Assembly (NCBI GenBank): GCA_029721435.1
Contig: CM056583.1
Coordinates: 93,603,575-93,667,574, forward strand
Length of the DNA: 64,000 bases
DNA from: Gymnothorax reevesii
Lineage: Eukaryota; Chordata; Actinopteri; Anguilliformes; Muraenidae
Direction: 5' to 3'
Shown here: one piece after another, positions 10,208 to 20,639 of the stretch
Numbering within the stretch: position 1 is the first letter of the stretch
Layout: every line of letters begins with the position of its first letter
Made by a program: the position numbers and the translations under genes
Notes under the pieces: model-generated
What the model saw: only the letters and a program-made list of their open reading frames with translations
Database searches by the model: none
What the model was told of the DNA's origin: nothing

Positions 10208-11590
10208 AATCTATTGGAGACATACTTAAAATAAAATGGGACTGAGATTCGATGAGGTACCTTGAAATAAACATCCCAAAAGATTTTGATAAAATTATAC
10301 ACATGAATTACATGCCCTCAATTTTAAAGAGTAAATCGGATCTGTCTAGACGGAATCATATACCCTACTTACGTATAGCACAAAGAGTAGTAGCAATTAA
10401 AATGAACATTTTACCAAGATTTTCTACCTGTTTCAATCCATACCTTCCAAATGAAAAATTTCAAGAAATGGATAAAATTCTTTCTCGTTTTATTTGGCAA
10501 GGAAAGAAGCCTAGGATTCGGTACAAAACTCCAGAGCAATCCAGAGCCAAAGCAGAGTCTCGCTCTTCCAAATTTTAAAAATTATTTCTGAACAGTGCGG
10601 ATAATTTTAATACACATATGCAATCCATCGTATACTGCTAAGTGTAAAGATATAGAATGCCAGATATCAAGCAATATTCCTCTGTACCAAACAAGACCAA
10701 TACAGGATTCAAAAAATGGGTGGAAAATTGTTTGGTAAAATATTATGATCTTTATGCAGAAGGAATATAAAGAAATTTTCAGGAGCTTAAAAGCAAGCGT
10801 GACTTAACAAAGCTCGAATTTAACAGATTTCTGCAAGTTAGAAATTATACTGAAAAAATAATAAAAAAGGATGACTTGGGAAGGATAAATTTTGGCATTT
10901 TGAATTTTTTTAATGGGATACAAATCGGACCTGGGTAATAAAAATATTTCAGCGTTATATAATACATTAAATGAACCAAGTGGTGAGGATACAGTTTATA
11001 TAAAAGAGAAATGTGAAAAGGAGGGAAACTTCACATTATCATCGGAAGTTTGGGGAAAATGAAATGAACAACGATGGAAAAGCCCTGAATCTGTCCTGTC
11101 ATGGAGAGACTTTGGGTGGAAAAACTTAAACTCTGTTCATGGCTTTTAAAGAATATTTTCACGTAAAAATGCATCATTCTGGCGGTTATGTGGGGGGAAT
11201 AAGGGGCAAATCATTATCATATATTCTGGAACTGCCCGCCGCTTCCGCGGTATTGGAAAACAGTTAAATCTATCATGGAGAAGGTACTGAAAGTAGTGGT
11301 TCCATTGGCTTTTGAGACATTGTACTTGGGTTTGAGACCGGATTCTATCAGCGGTTTTGAAAGGAAATATATGTTTAGTATTTTGTTGGTGGCAAGATAG
11401 AAAGCTGTAACAAGAAAATGGATGGCAACTGAAATTCCCACGGTGGAGGACTGGATCAGTGTGATTCATGATATCCAGGTAATGGAGAAACTGACATTTG
11501 TTTTAAGACATGAACATGAGAAATTTGAAAGCTGTTGAAAACCATGGATCAAATATGCATCTACAATAAAATTACATTTTAAATAATTTA
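10208..11590 (+). pseudogene. L1-clade LINE 3' end (ORF2 C-terminus)
   Basis: MRYLEINIPKDFDKIIHMNY, then SRFIWQGKKPRIRYK (10480-10530), are the post-RT region typical of vertebrate L1/Tx1-group ORF2. Later shifted frames give RLCGGNKGQIIIIYSGT-like and YMFSILLVASRKAVTRKW-like pieces, then an A-rich end near 11570-11590. It has many stops and is a truncated 5' and decayed copy. Confidence 0.7.
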
Positions 11591-11599
11591 AAGGGATTA

Positions 11600-12345
11600 A
11601 AATTACCCCCCATTCACCCTTTTTTATTTTTGGTTCAGCTGTTCTCAGATTGCTCTTATAACTCCACGTAATGTGCAGATCGTACGTGTTTGTGGGAAAA
11701 TTAAGGTCATTTTCTTCTTGTTTCGTTTAAAAAAAAAAAAAAAAAACTTAAATTGGCACGGACATCTATCAATATGCAGGAATTGTACCCACTTATCCTC
11801 CCCTTATTTTAACCCGCTTGGCTGACGGGCCCAATCGGGCTTATGCTGCGCTTAGGGTCATTAGTGGTGGTCCCTCGCGCATCCCTGCATCTGTGCGTCC
11901 GTCCACAATTTTCGTTTCAACGCGATACAGCTTTCAGTTTTCCACAGATCCTTTTTGTCTTTTATATGCATTTTATATGTATTTGGGCCCAAGATCAAGC
12001 CCGAGTTCGATTTTGGGCATGCTGCCATTCTCGGTTTCTACAAAAATACAAACAGCTCTAGCTTTATTTTACGAGCTAAGATGCTCAAATTTTTAGCCCG
12101 CTTGGCCAAAAGGCCCAAGGGGCTTATGCTATGCTCGGGGTGTTTAGTGGTGGTCTGTCATGTGTGCGTGCGTAAACATTTGGCTTGCCTGCGCTCTAGT
12201 GTCTTCAGTTTTTCACCGATTTCATATTTCATATGTGTATAAAGGATCATAAGGTCTAGACCAAGTTTGATTTTGAGCCCAATCGGACCGATACTTTGGG
12301 CAATAGGGGATGTCCCATTTTGACCACTTTTGTCCAAGCGGGCAC
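11600..12345 (+). repeat. Diverged tandem pair of a GGCTTATGCT repeat
   Basis: Two related units start at about 11812 and 12092 (CCCGCTTGG...GGGCTTATGCT...TTAGTGGTGGTC). The period is about 280 bp and each ends in a (CA)n-free T-rich part. No coding was supported. It is similar in style to the GTCCGTCTGTC repeats at 13330 and 17010. Confidence 0.6.
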
Positions 12346-12539
12346 AGTGGCTTTGCCACTATTTTTATTTATTTTTTTTTTATCTTTCCTGATATCAAGA
12401 ATAGTAAACTGAAGTGGACAGATTGTATTGTGTATTGTGTAACGTGCCAACTCTATTTATTTTTTATTATTTTAAATTGAAACAATCTGTCTTGGATTCT
12501 GATGTACATCTTGGGGGATCTAACATTTTCAGGGCAGAG

Positions 12540-13255
12540 AGAAGTGGGAGGTGACATGGTATAAGTAATTAGGAGTAATTATTGATGAAAAGCTGTCTAT
12601 TCATGAACTAATAAAAAAGTTAAGACGCAAAATTGGGTTCTTTTACAGAAAAAGAACACGTTTTTCTCGTGATGATAGGAAGCTTTTAGTGCAGTCCACC
12701 TTTTTGTCAGTACTTGATTATGGTGACATTATCTATATGCACGCTGCCCAAACATCCTTTAAAAAGCTTGATTCAGTCTATCATACTGCTCCTCGTTTTA
12801 TAACCGGGGATCATTTCAGAACTTATCATTGTTTGCTGTATAAAGCTGTGGGTTGGTCATCCTTAGCCACTAGGAGAACGCACCATTTGTTGACTTTTAT
12901 TTATATTTATAAAGCACTCATGCGTAGATTACTGAAGATCCCCGAGTAAAAACTGAGCAGGAAAAACTGCTTTTTGCTTCTGCGCTCTTAGAGCTTGGAA
13001 CAGGTTCCAAGAAACTTCAAAACTGGATAAAGTAAAGAAATTCAAAACAGTGTTAAAGGATCTGGAGGTTGTGGTAGGCCTATGCTTATGCTTTGAATAA
13101 TGTTGCCTTAACTTTCTTATTTATACATATTGAATGTATTATTGTATGATAATGATTTTATTTCCTTTTTTCTTTTTTTAAATGATCTGTAATGTGTGTT
13201 ATGCTGTTAACAGGGCACCATTGCAAATGAAACCCTGGTCTCCTGTATAAAAAAA
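12540..13255 (+). pseudogene. LINE RT C-terminal fragment
   Basis: The main frame from 12689 reads LSVLDYGDIIYMHAAQTSFK, then TAPRFITGDHFRTYHCLLYK and LATRRTHHLLTFIYIYKALM. This block is found C-terminal to the RT domain in fish CR1/L2-like LINEs. Upstream, LGVIIDEKLSIHE is readable with stops. The end near 13200-13255 (ACCCTGGTCTCCTGTATAA) looks like the LINE 3' UTR. Dead copy. Confidence 0.65.
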
Positions 13256-13324
13256 GGATTCAGTTCATGCCTTACAGTCCAAATGAAGACCACGAAGAAG
13301 AAATGATCAGAGTCCAAATTTAGC

Positions 13325-13690
13325 ATTTTTGTCTCGCCCCGAAGGGATTTGCGAGACATAGGCGCCGCTTTTTCCGTCGGCGGCGTCGGCGTCCGTCCTT
13401 GGTTAAGGTTTTCGGGGGCAGCCGGTGGCGAGACATACCCGCAGCGTTAGTGCTTGTTTATATTTTATGTATCATTATTTAATGTATTTTTATATATATA
13501 TGATATAGTATTCAGCTCCGTACGTACGTACGTCCGTCTGTCCGTCCCGAACATTGTCAGCGCGATATCTCAAGAAGGAGTCAACCTATTTCAATTCTTT
13601 TTGGTACCAACCTTCCGACTGGGAATGCGCAGACACCAATCAGTTTTGGTGACCTAATGGCGGGGGATATAGTCACTTTAGTGACAAACT
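13325..13690 (+). repeat. Dispersed GTCCGTCTGTCC repeat
   Basis: TCGCCCCGAAGGGATTTGCG, a GTCGGCGGCGTCGGCGTCCG tract, a palindromic GTACGTACGTACGTCC run and GCGATATCTCAAGAAGGAG occur in this order. This is an unclassified repeat family shared with 5483, 11800, 17010 and 26340. Confidence 0.5.
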
Positions 13691-14226
13691 CTTGTATATT
13701 GTTAGAATATTTATAATAATATATAATATATTTCGCATATTTTTTCAGTGCTTTGTTTCTAAGATCATTTTGAATTATTAATTCCTCATTTCTCCACAAC
13801 TTGAAAATGTGACTGATGAATTTTCCATCATGATCTTCAAATAATAACCACCAATAATAGTTATATTATTATGTAATAAAAATGGCCATGAAATTACTCT
13901 AAACAGCTATTGCAGCATAATTCTTCTGAAGCCAAACAATCTTATTGTGACAAGGAAAGACTTGTATTACACCATTGCTTTGCATTATTTTTTACCGTAG
14001 CCATTATTTCTTTAAAAAAAGTTAATGATTGATTGCACCCACCTGTGTTCCAGCTGAGACATGGCGGTGAGATGATACTGACAGAATTTTCATTTTCGGT
14101 ATGACTGTTCCTTTAAGTTCTCTGTGACCCACCTCTTTACCACTCCCATTACTCAGGTGATTATATTATGCTCTGTTTGAGTCAGGACTGTGGTGTCTGT
14201 AACCCCGCCTCCTGTCCCGCCCACAG
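13691..14226 (+). other. End of ulk1 intron
   Basis: AT-rich sequence; contains the MITE right-end piece at 14073-14115 described at 5931. A pyrimidine-rich tract with CCCGCCCACAG leads to the acceptor. Confidence 0.5.
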
Positions 14227-14384
14227 TGGTCAGAAGGCTGAATGACCTGTATAAGGCAAGTGTGAGGTCATGCCGTTGCCTGGGTGACCAGCTCCAGCCC
14301 TTTTTTCAGCATAAGCAGCAGCTAATGGATCGGATCAACAGCACCACTGCGGAGAAGCTCATCTTCAACCACACCATACAGATG
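14227..14384 (+). CDS. ulk1: ULK1-type kinase, C-terminal exon (second visible)
   Basis: After acceptor CCCGCCCACAG the exon supplies the last two bases of a Val codon and then reads VRRLNDLYKASVRSCRCLGD, continuing through LMDRINSTTAEKLIF and ending IQM. This matches the ULK1 C-terminal helices (VVRRLNELYKASV in the family as I know it). The donor is ATG|GTCAGG, a weak match to the GTAAGT consensus, but it is the only in-phase choice that continues into VQSAALDEMF at 15301. The 3' end of this exon plus its donor is duplicated imperfectly at 14463-14518. Confidence 0.88.
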
Positions 14385-14404
14385 GTCAGGGGTTACGGCG
14401 TGTC

Positions 14405-14518
14405 CTCTCTTTCTCTCTCTCTCTCGCTCTCTCTCTGGCTCTCTCTCTTTCACCTCTTTCTCTCTGTCATCTTCAACGAGACCATACAGACGGTCGGGGG
14501 TTATCCTGCATGTCCTCC
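14405..14518 (+). repeat. CT microsatellite and duplicated exon end
   Basis: A (CT)n tract covers about 14405-14465. Next, ATCTTCAACGAGACCATACA and GACGGTCGGGGGTTAT copy the preceding exon end and its donor region (ATCTTCAACCACACCATACA, GATGGTCAGGGGTTAC at 14361-14396). A partial exon/donor duplication is the simplest explanation. Confidence 0.75.
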
Positions 14519-15300
14519 GTCTCTGGGTCACCGAGCCCTGAGGGTGTAGTCTCACACTGCTCTCTGTCTCCAGGTGCAGTAGCGATGGGTGTAGGTTCAG
14601 GGTGTGGATTACCGAGCCCTGAGGGTGTAGTCTCACACTGCTCTCCGTCTCCAGGTGCAGTAGTGATGGGTGTAGGTTCAGGGTGTGGATTACCGAGCCC
14701 TGAGGGTGTAGTCTCACACTGCTCTCTGTCTCCAGGTGCAGTAGCGATGGGTGTAGGTTCAGGGTGTGGATTACCGAGTGCTGAGGGTGTAGTCTCACAC
14801 TGCTCTCTGTCTCCAGGTGCAGTAGCGATGGGTGTAGGTTCAGGGTGTGGATTACCGAGCCCTGAGGGTGTAGTCTCACACTGCTCTCCGTCTCCAGGTG
14901 CAGTAGTGATGGGTGTAGGTTCAGGGTGTGGATTACCGAGCCCTGAGGGTGTAGTCTCACACTGCTCTCTGTCTCCAGGTGCAGTAGTGATGGGTGTAGG
15001 TTCAGGGTGTGGATTACCGAGCCCTGAGGGTGTAGTCTCACACTGCTGACTGTCTCCAGGTGCAGTGGTGACAGATGTAGGTTCAGGGTGTGGGTTACAG
15101 AGCCCTGAGGGTGTAGTCCCGCACTGCTCTCTGTCTCCAGGTGCAGTGAAGATGGGTGTAGGTTCAAGGTGTGGGTTAGAGAGTCCTGAGGGTGTAGTCC
15201 CGCACTGCTCTGTCTCCAGGTGCAGTGGTGATGCATGTAGGTTCAGGGTGTGGATTATAGAGTCCTGAGGGTATAGTCCCACGCTGCTCTCTGTCCCCAG
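14519..15300 (+). repeat. 81-bp intronic minisatellite carrying decoy splice acceptors
   Basis: About nine 81-bp units run up to the ulk1 exon at 15301. Each ends in CTGTCTCCAG|GTGCAGT, the same sequence as the true acceptor CTGTCCCCAG|GTGCAGT. Decoy junctions fall at 14574, 14655, 14736, 14817, 14898, 14979, 15060, 15141 and 15220. The array is open in several frames, which produces meaningless long ORFs on both strands. Confidence 0.93.
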
Positions 15301-15436
15301 GTGCAGTCGGCTGCACTGGATGAAATGTTCCACCAGGGCGGCGCCTCTCTGCTGCAGTACCGCAAAGCCCTGCTCCTCATGGACGGCCTGTCACTGGTCA
15401 TCACAAACCAGGCCGACGTCCTCAGCATCACAAAGT
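15301..15436 (+). CDS. ulk1: ULK1-type kinase, C-terminal exon (third visible)
   Basis: It begins VQSAALDEMFHQGG and ends LSITK plus the first base of a Cys codon, with a strong donor T|GTGAGT. VQSAALDEMF is nearly invariant in ULK1/ULK2. It continues ALLLMDGLSLVITNQADV, part of the second MIT-like helical bundle. The acceptor is the last member of a series of ten near-identical acceptors. The phase is 0 on entry and 1 on exit, matching both neighbouring exons. Confidence 0.9.
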
Positions 15437-15503
15437 GTGAGTGCTGGTGCCCCGCCCTCTGTCTCAGCCCCCCAGCCTGTTTACTTCTGTTACTGGATCA
15501 GAC

Positions 15504-16690
15504 CATAGATATATACATTTAGAACACTAGATTGTTAATGTCGTCATATTTACATTATCCAAAGTGAAGCACCCGGCCGCCATATTGATACACCCAAGTT
15601 CTTCATAAAAATGAATGGGTTTCCAATGAGGCCAATTTCAAATAAGTCGATACAAGAGAGAAAATGCCGAGATGTGCGGTTGTCTTCTGCATCAATATTT
15701 ATTTGAAGAGCTGTAATAAAATGTTTCATGCGTAAGTTAACGTAGAAAGGCAAAGTTGTCACTTTAATTGAAAAAAATTGCGTTTCGTGCCAGCTAGCTA
15801 AGTAGCCGTCCCATTGACTTGAACAGACCGCTGACAGAAAGCGAACGCTAGCGATTGATAACAGTCACCAGCCAACTACCTTGGCACCATTTCCGTCGCG
15901 GGGACTGAATTTACATAGTAAATAAAATTAACTCCGTGGCTTACAAGCTAGCTAGCTACTTGTAATTGACATTTAACGACAATACTTCGTACCCGCATAA
16001 TATTTAAAACAGCGGACAAGTCGCTCTGTCTGTTTTCTACAGAACTCCAAAAGACAAGGAAGGGAGAAAGGCTTCACTAGCGCTTCCCTTTATCAACATT
16101 GGTATTAGCCATATGATTCAATATACACAATTCGGTTGATGTCAAATAGCCAATCAGGGTACAATGAAGTGAGGAAACCAGTGTGTAATTTGATAGCGTA
16201 TCCAGACATTCATCGACGGTGATTATAACGGCGATAACTTCTAAGCAATTAGCCTATCTTATCAGAGGTAAAAGCCTCGGTCGCATTAACGTCACTTCTC
16301 TGCTGCACGTTAACAACGTCATATTTTGATCTTTCCTTTCGTTCGTGTGCTGCTTTCCACCCTCCGAAAAGTACATATTTTGGGAGACAAAATATTGCTC
16401 TGCACAACGATACCAAAATAACACCGACTCGTACGCAAGTCTTTTTGAAAATATAACTTTAACGTAGGGGAAAATGAATGGGAGTCTACTTGCGAATTTT
16501 ACTTCCGGGTGTATAAGCTCCTTGGACAGATGCTTCACTTGAACGTACCCCATCAGTAATCTAGTGTTCTATATATGTGTATATATATATATATGTGTAT
16601 ATATATGTGTGTATATGTATATATGTATGATATATATATATATATATATGTATATGTATGTATGTATATATATATATATATATGTATGTA

Positions 16691-16740
<50 letters not shown>

Positions 16741-16741
16741 A
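15504..16741 (+). mobile_element. P-element-like nonautonomous transposon with split THAP exons (copy 1)
   Basis: The left end CATAGATATATAC...AGAACACTAGATTG matches the complement of the right end (CAGTAATCTAGTGTTCT at 16551-16570). Flanks GATCAGAC (15496-15503) and AATCAGAC (16742-16749) agree at 7 of 8 bases, as for an old 8-bp target duplication. Inside, an ATG at 15664 starts MPRCAVVFCINIYLKSCNKM, with a perfect donor GC|GTAAGT at 15731/15732. An acceptor TTTTCTACAG at 16042 leads in phase to TPKDKEGRKA. Together these are the N-terminal half of a THAP zinc finger. The rest of the transposase is missing. Copy 2 at 29399 is about 80-85% similar by eye and keeps about 120 bp that are deleted here. 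It lies in sense orientation in the last ulk1 intron. Confidence 0.85.
16572..16735. repeat. (TA)n/(TG)n microsatellite inside the right end of the P-like element
   Basis: Alternating TATATA and TATGTGTG tracts of about 160 bp. The corresponding stretch of copy 2 is only about 20 bp, so the microsatellite expanded from the element's terminal repeat. Confidence 0.9.
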
Positions 16742-16811
16742 AATCAGACGTGGAGGGTGGGAGGAGATAAGGCATGCAGGCCCTACCTCTCATGAGGAGA
16801 CATCATATAAC

Positions 16812-16978
16812 TGATGATAAAATTATATGTTATGACAAGGAAAGTAAATTTCCTGATTTTTGCATAATGATGCTCATTAGGTCATGTGATTCAAGATGGC
16901 TGCCACCACCAAATTAGCATAATTATGCAAAATTCTGAAAATTTGCTTTCCTTGTCATAACATATCATTTTATGATCA
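16812..16978. mobile_element. Hairpin MITE, about 165 bp
   Basis: Inverted ends TATGTTATGACAAGGAAAG (16826-16844) and its complement CTTTCCTTGTCATAACATA (16946-16964) extend about 30 bp in total. The centre contains CAAGATGGCTGCCACCACC. The target duplication is not clear, so the superfamily is open. Confidence 0.75.
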
Positions 16979-17004
16979 AATTGTATGATTTTATAGTTTG
17001 AGGT

Positions 17005-17600
17005 TTTAGCTGCGACCAAGCGGCTCTATGAACGCTTCTGTCTGTCTGTCCGTCGGTCTGTCTGTCCGTCTGTGACACCTTTTTGACCATGTTCCTGTCG
17101 TCGTATCATCATGAAATTTTCAGGAGTTATTGACCTTCACCAAAGTGATTTACATATTCAAGGTCAAAGGTCAAGTTCACAGAGGTCATGACCTTGTTTG
17201 CGGGTTTTCGCGCTGTAACTCCAGGTAGAATTCATAGATCGCTATGAAATTTTGGAAATAGCTTCTAGGCATAGAGGAGGTGTCTCTGATTGTTTTTCAA
17301 GGTCATCCGTTCAATCCCAAGGTCACAAAGGCAAAAAAAGTGTCAATTTTGCCCGATTTGACGATTATCGCACCGTAACTCAAGTTTAATTCAATGAATG
17401 GCTATGAAATCTTACAACAAGCTTCTTGGTATGGAGGAGGGGTTCCCTATTGATTTTCAAGGTCATCTATCGAATCCCAAGATCACACCGGTCAAAAAAG
17501 CATCGATTTTGCCCCGATTTCACAGTTCTCGCACCGTAACTCCACTTTAACTTCATGGATGGCTATTACATCTTAGAACAAACTTCTTGGTACTTAACTT
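17005..17600 (+). repeat. Dispersed GTCTGTCCGTC repeat with internal tandem units of about 175 bp
   Basis: It begins GCGACCAAGCGGCTCTATGA, then GTCTGTCTGTCCGTCGGTC. About three diverged units follow, each with CGCACCGTAACTC, GGCTATGAAAT and TTCTTGGTA...GGAGG, then TTTTCAAGGTCATC. Unclassified, no coding. It lies in the last ulk1 intron. Confidence 0.6.
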
Positions 17601-17840
17601 GTAGAGAGAGTGGAATGGTTTCACTGTTAACCAATGGCCTTATATTTGACAGAAAGACAAAATCCCCTCACAAAATGGCATTGTAAATGCAGCATGGGAA
17701 CTCAGGACTGAATAATGTTGACTCGCTCCTGGGCATTGGGAGAACACTGTGGACTGAATTTTGTTAATGTGAGGTGTATTGTGCTGCTGCTGACTGCCGA
17801 CGGTTTGACTCATTCTTTTAAACCCCTCCCCTCCCCACAG

Positions 17841-17896
17841 GTAAACAGATCATCGAGCGTCGGCTCGCCACCCTCCAGTCAGGACCCTGGCCCTGA
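17841..17896 (+). CDS. ulk1: ULK1-type kinase, last coding exon
   Basis: Acceptor CCCTCCCCACAG. The exon completes the Cys codon and reads KQIIERRLATLQSGPWP, then TGA at 17894-17896. KC-x-x-IERRL is the conserved end of ULK1 (KCKLCIERRLSALL in mammals as I recall it). The tail after RRL is short and divergent, as is usual in this family. The terminal residues of ULK1/Atg1 contact ATG13 through the MIT repeats. Confidence 0.9.
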
Positions 17897-18295
17897 AGCT
17901 CACCCTCGGCATGCTGGGATCACACCGACCTTTTCACAGAGGATCCACCTTCATCCACTCCTCCATCAAATAAACATGTATGATCTCTGCAGACCCTCTT
18001 CCGTCCCCCCACCTCTCTTGAGTCGTGTTACTGGGGTCCTGAGTCATGTTACTGGGGTCTCGAGTCGTGTTACTGGGGTGCATCACGCAGTACTGTGGCA
18101 GAGAGTGGGGGGGGCGTTGGCACTCAGGACGCTCTCCTATCCTCTCTGACCTGGCGTGTGCTGGACCAGTAACTTTGCTTTGGTCATCGGTGACCTCAGA
18201 AAACTGGGGCTTCCCTCGTTTGTAACTGCGGGTAACCATCAGCACACGCTCAATCATGACATCAAAGTGTAGAAAGATGTCGGTGAAATTGTGTC

Positions 18296-18329
<34 letters not shown>

Positions 18330-20290
18330 CTTCCTTTTGCGTGTGTTGCTGAAGGCAGTGTAGTGTAAGTGTGTGTATGTGTGTGAGATGAGCAGTGTGG
18401 CGAATACCCCATGCAGGAGAGGGCTGTGTTACACGAGTTGTTTTCCGGCTCTATCACAGATACCCTCTGTAGTGCCGTTAGTAAGAGCGGGGCGCCGCGC
18501 GTGTGATTCCCTCTGATGTCTCTCTCATGCGTGAAGAGTCTGTGCTACGATTACCGTCGCTGCCGAACCTCCCCCACACACTCGCTCCTTTGATGTTTCC
18601 AAGCCCACGGCGTGCTTTTGTCTTAGCGCAGAGTTATTACGCTCCAGAATCAGAGCTGCTCCGATAATGAAGACAAGTCACAGGGAATAAGCTCCAGGTA
18701 GGGAGCAGACCCTGAATTTTTATGCCTTCATCTGGTTTGCCTTGTTCCTCCGTGCAGAAAACTCAAATCGAGGAGTGCTGCTAATCACCCTACCCATCAC
18801 CCTGATGGAGAGAAGGAGGGGATCCCAGGACCGAGCAGGACAGGTTCGTCAGCTGGATAACTGAACTCAGTTCAGCCCAGAATGGTTTGTTTTCCTTCAC
18901 AAACTGGCTCCAGGACAAACTGTGCCGTGTACCCTGAGCTCGTGTCGCGGGGCCATCGCCGTTTTCATGACCTGCGGGAGATCAGTTCTGCTTACGGAGA
19001 GGAGCATCAAGGTCTGGTGCCACCTCTCCACCTGCTGACATCATCAAAAGGCCCATATCACTCATGTACCGATGAAATTGCACTACAGAAGATCACCGGG
19101 AGGAGTTTTCTGGCTCCTTCCGCTTGCCTCCCACAGGAGGTGCTGTTGGCTCTTTGCTTTGGCTCAGGCTACATTTTTCTCTCCCAGAAAAAATACCACC
19201 TCTCTCCTCTTTGGGACTGTATGCATGTCACAGGCTTTGCGTTAGCCGCTCTCCGAGCCCTTACAGCGCTGGCGCACGCCACCTGAATCCCAGCGCTGTG
19301 TTTGCCGCTCTGTAATTGGATCAGTCAGTACTGTCGGTTAGTGTTGATCCAACAGAGCCGAACCAGTGTGTCAGACGCGAACACACCCGCGAGTTCCTTT
19401 TTCTGTGTGTAGAGATTTAATCAATACAAGCGTAAACAGTGACTCCCTCTAGCTTTAGCGTGGGTTCTGTCGAGTGTGTTTCAATTTTTTTTTCTTGCTT
19501 TGGCTGGTTCCACTTGTGGCATGTGCTTTTTTCCCTTCTCACTGGCAAAATAAAGCATTGAAGCTGTGAAATGTGCCTTTAATAAAAAAAGACGTATTGT
19601 GTGCAGTACTGCCAACAGTATTGCACTGTTTTTCTTGTCCATGCTGTTTATTTTCAGGGCTTTTTCAGGAATGAGAGCGAGAGCCCAAAATGGGAAGGGA
19701 ATTGTTGTGACTGTTTGGCTAGAAATTGAAATAATGAGCGGCTGAATGTGTGTCTGTGCTTTGCTTGTGCGTTGGCGTGATGATCACGTTTTACGGTCAT
19801 GCGGATGGAGAATAGCTGGGCGACGTGAGCACTGAGATCCACGAAATCTCCTTCCTCGCCTGACTGTTTGAGCGATAATGGCTTCCGCAGAAAAACTCCG
19901 CACATGTTACTGTTGACCACAACCATTATAAATATACACATTACTTGAAATGTTCGCCACTGTCTCTCTATCCATATCTCTACATGAAACTTTCTCTCCT
20001 TCAGAGAGAGGGAATGAGAGTTTTGTATATACGAAAAATGAACGCTCCTGTATCATTTGTAAATAAGGATTGTAAACTGATATTTATTTCACTCATGGAA
20101 TGCATGAAGAAGCTTGTCCCATTTCTTACTCTTGTTGCTATGCAGTTTTGTTGCTAAGCAGTTGTAATGTATTACCAATTGTCATCTGAACACTAAAATC
20201 CACTCGTTTCATTCATTTTCAAAGTATGTAATATAATATCCTTTGCTTTGAAAGGAGTTAAGCAAATAAAAATGCTTGAGTTGAATGTAT
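17897..20290 (+). other. ulk1: ulk1 3' untranslated region (extent inferred)
   Basis: No further coding is supported. Candidate poly(A) signals AATAAA occur at 17969, 19549, 19581 and 20265. The last, in an ATTTATTT- and AT-rich setting, is a good distal site; 19549/19581 are plausible alternatives. A (GT)n microsatellite lies at about 18293-18330. The long 3' UTR would suit a tightly regulated kinase, but its true end needs transcript data. Confidence 0.5.
20265..20270 (+). terminator. Candidate distal poly(A) signal of ulk1
   Basis: AATAAA followed by AATGCTTGAG and then, within 40 bases, a TGTCTGTTTTG GT/U-rich stretch. Other AATAAA motifs at 19549 and 19581 could serve instead. Confidence 0.4.
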
Positions 20291-20639
20291 AGTGTCTGTT
20301 TTGTTCCAAACCTGTGTTGTTGTTGTTTAATGTGTGTCTAACAGCTGAGAATCGCAGCTTTATGCTCAGCAGGTGGCGCATCATGACAGCTGACCCAGCC
20401 CAACCAATCAGAGACCTGTGTTTCCGTCAGAACTCTGGGCCCCTCCAGAACGTGTTCCTCTCATCTCCCCCTTATTGAGACGGGACCTTTTGGCCTCAGC
20501 CCCCCATGGGCCCCCAGAATCATGTCCAATCCACAGGCAGCGACCGAAAAGACACATCACAATCCACTAAAGCCCAACGCCCACTAGCGGCGTGTGACGC
20601 GCCTTCAGTTTTCCGAAATAGTTTGGACGAAGTGTAAAT
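20291..20639. other. Intergenic spacer
   Basis: No coding, repeat or RNA gene recognised. Confidence 0.4.

Noticed and set aside
14322..15333. Proline/serine-rich ORFs of about 180-300 codons on both strands
   Set aside because: They are translations of the 81-bp ulk1 intron repeat.
16564..16793. ORFs rich in Y, I and C
   Set aside because: TA/TG microsatellite translations.
5183..17896. Assigning the gene to ulk2
   Set aside because: As I recall the families, VVRRLN-LYKASV and KCK--IERRL fit ULK1 better than ULK2. This rests on memory, so ULK2 is not fully excluded.
18882..19286. A 134-codon ORF within the ulk1 3' UTR
   Set aside because: No family motif, no splice context, and ordinary length for chance in GC-richer sequence.
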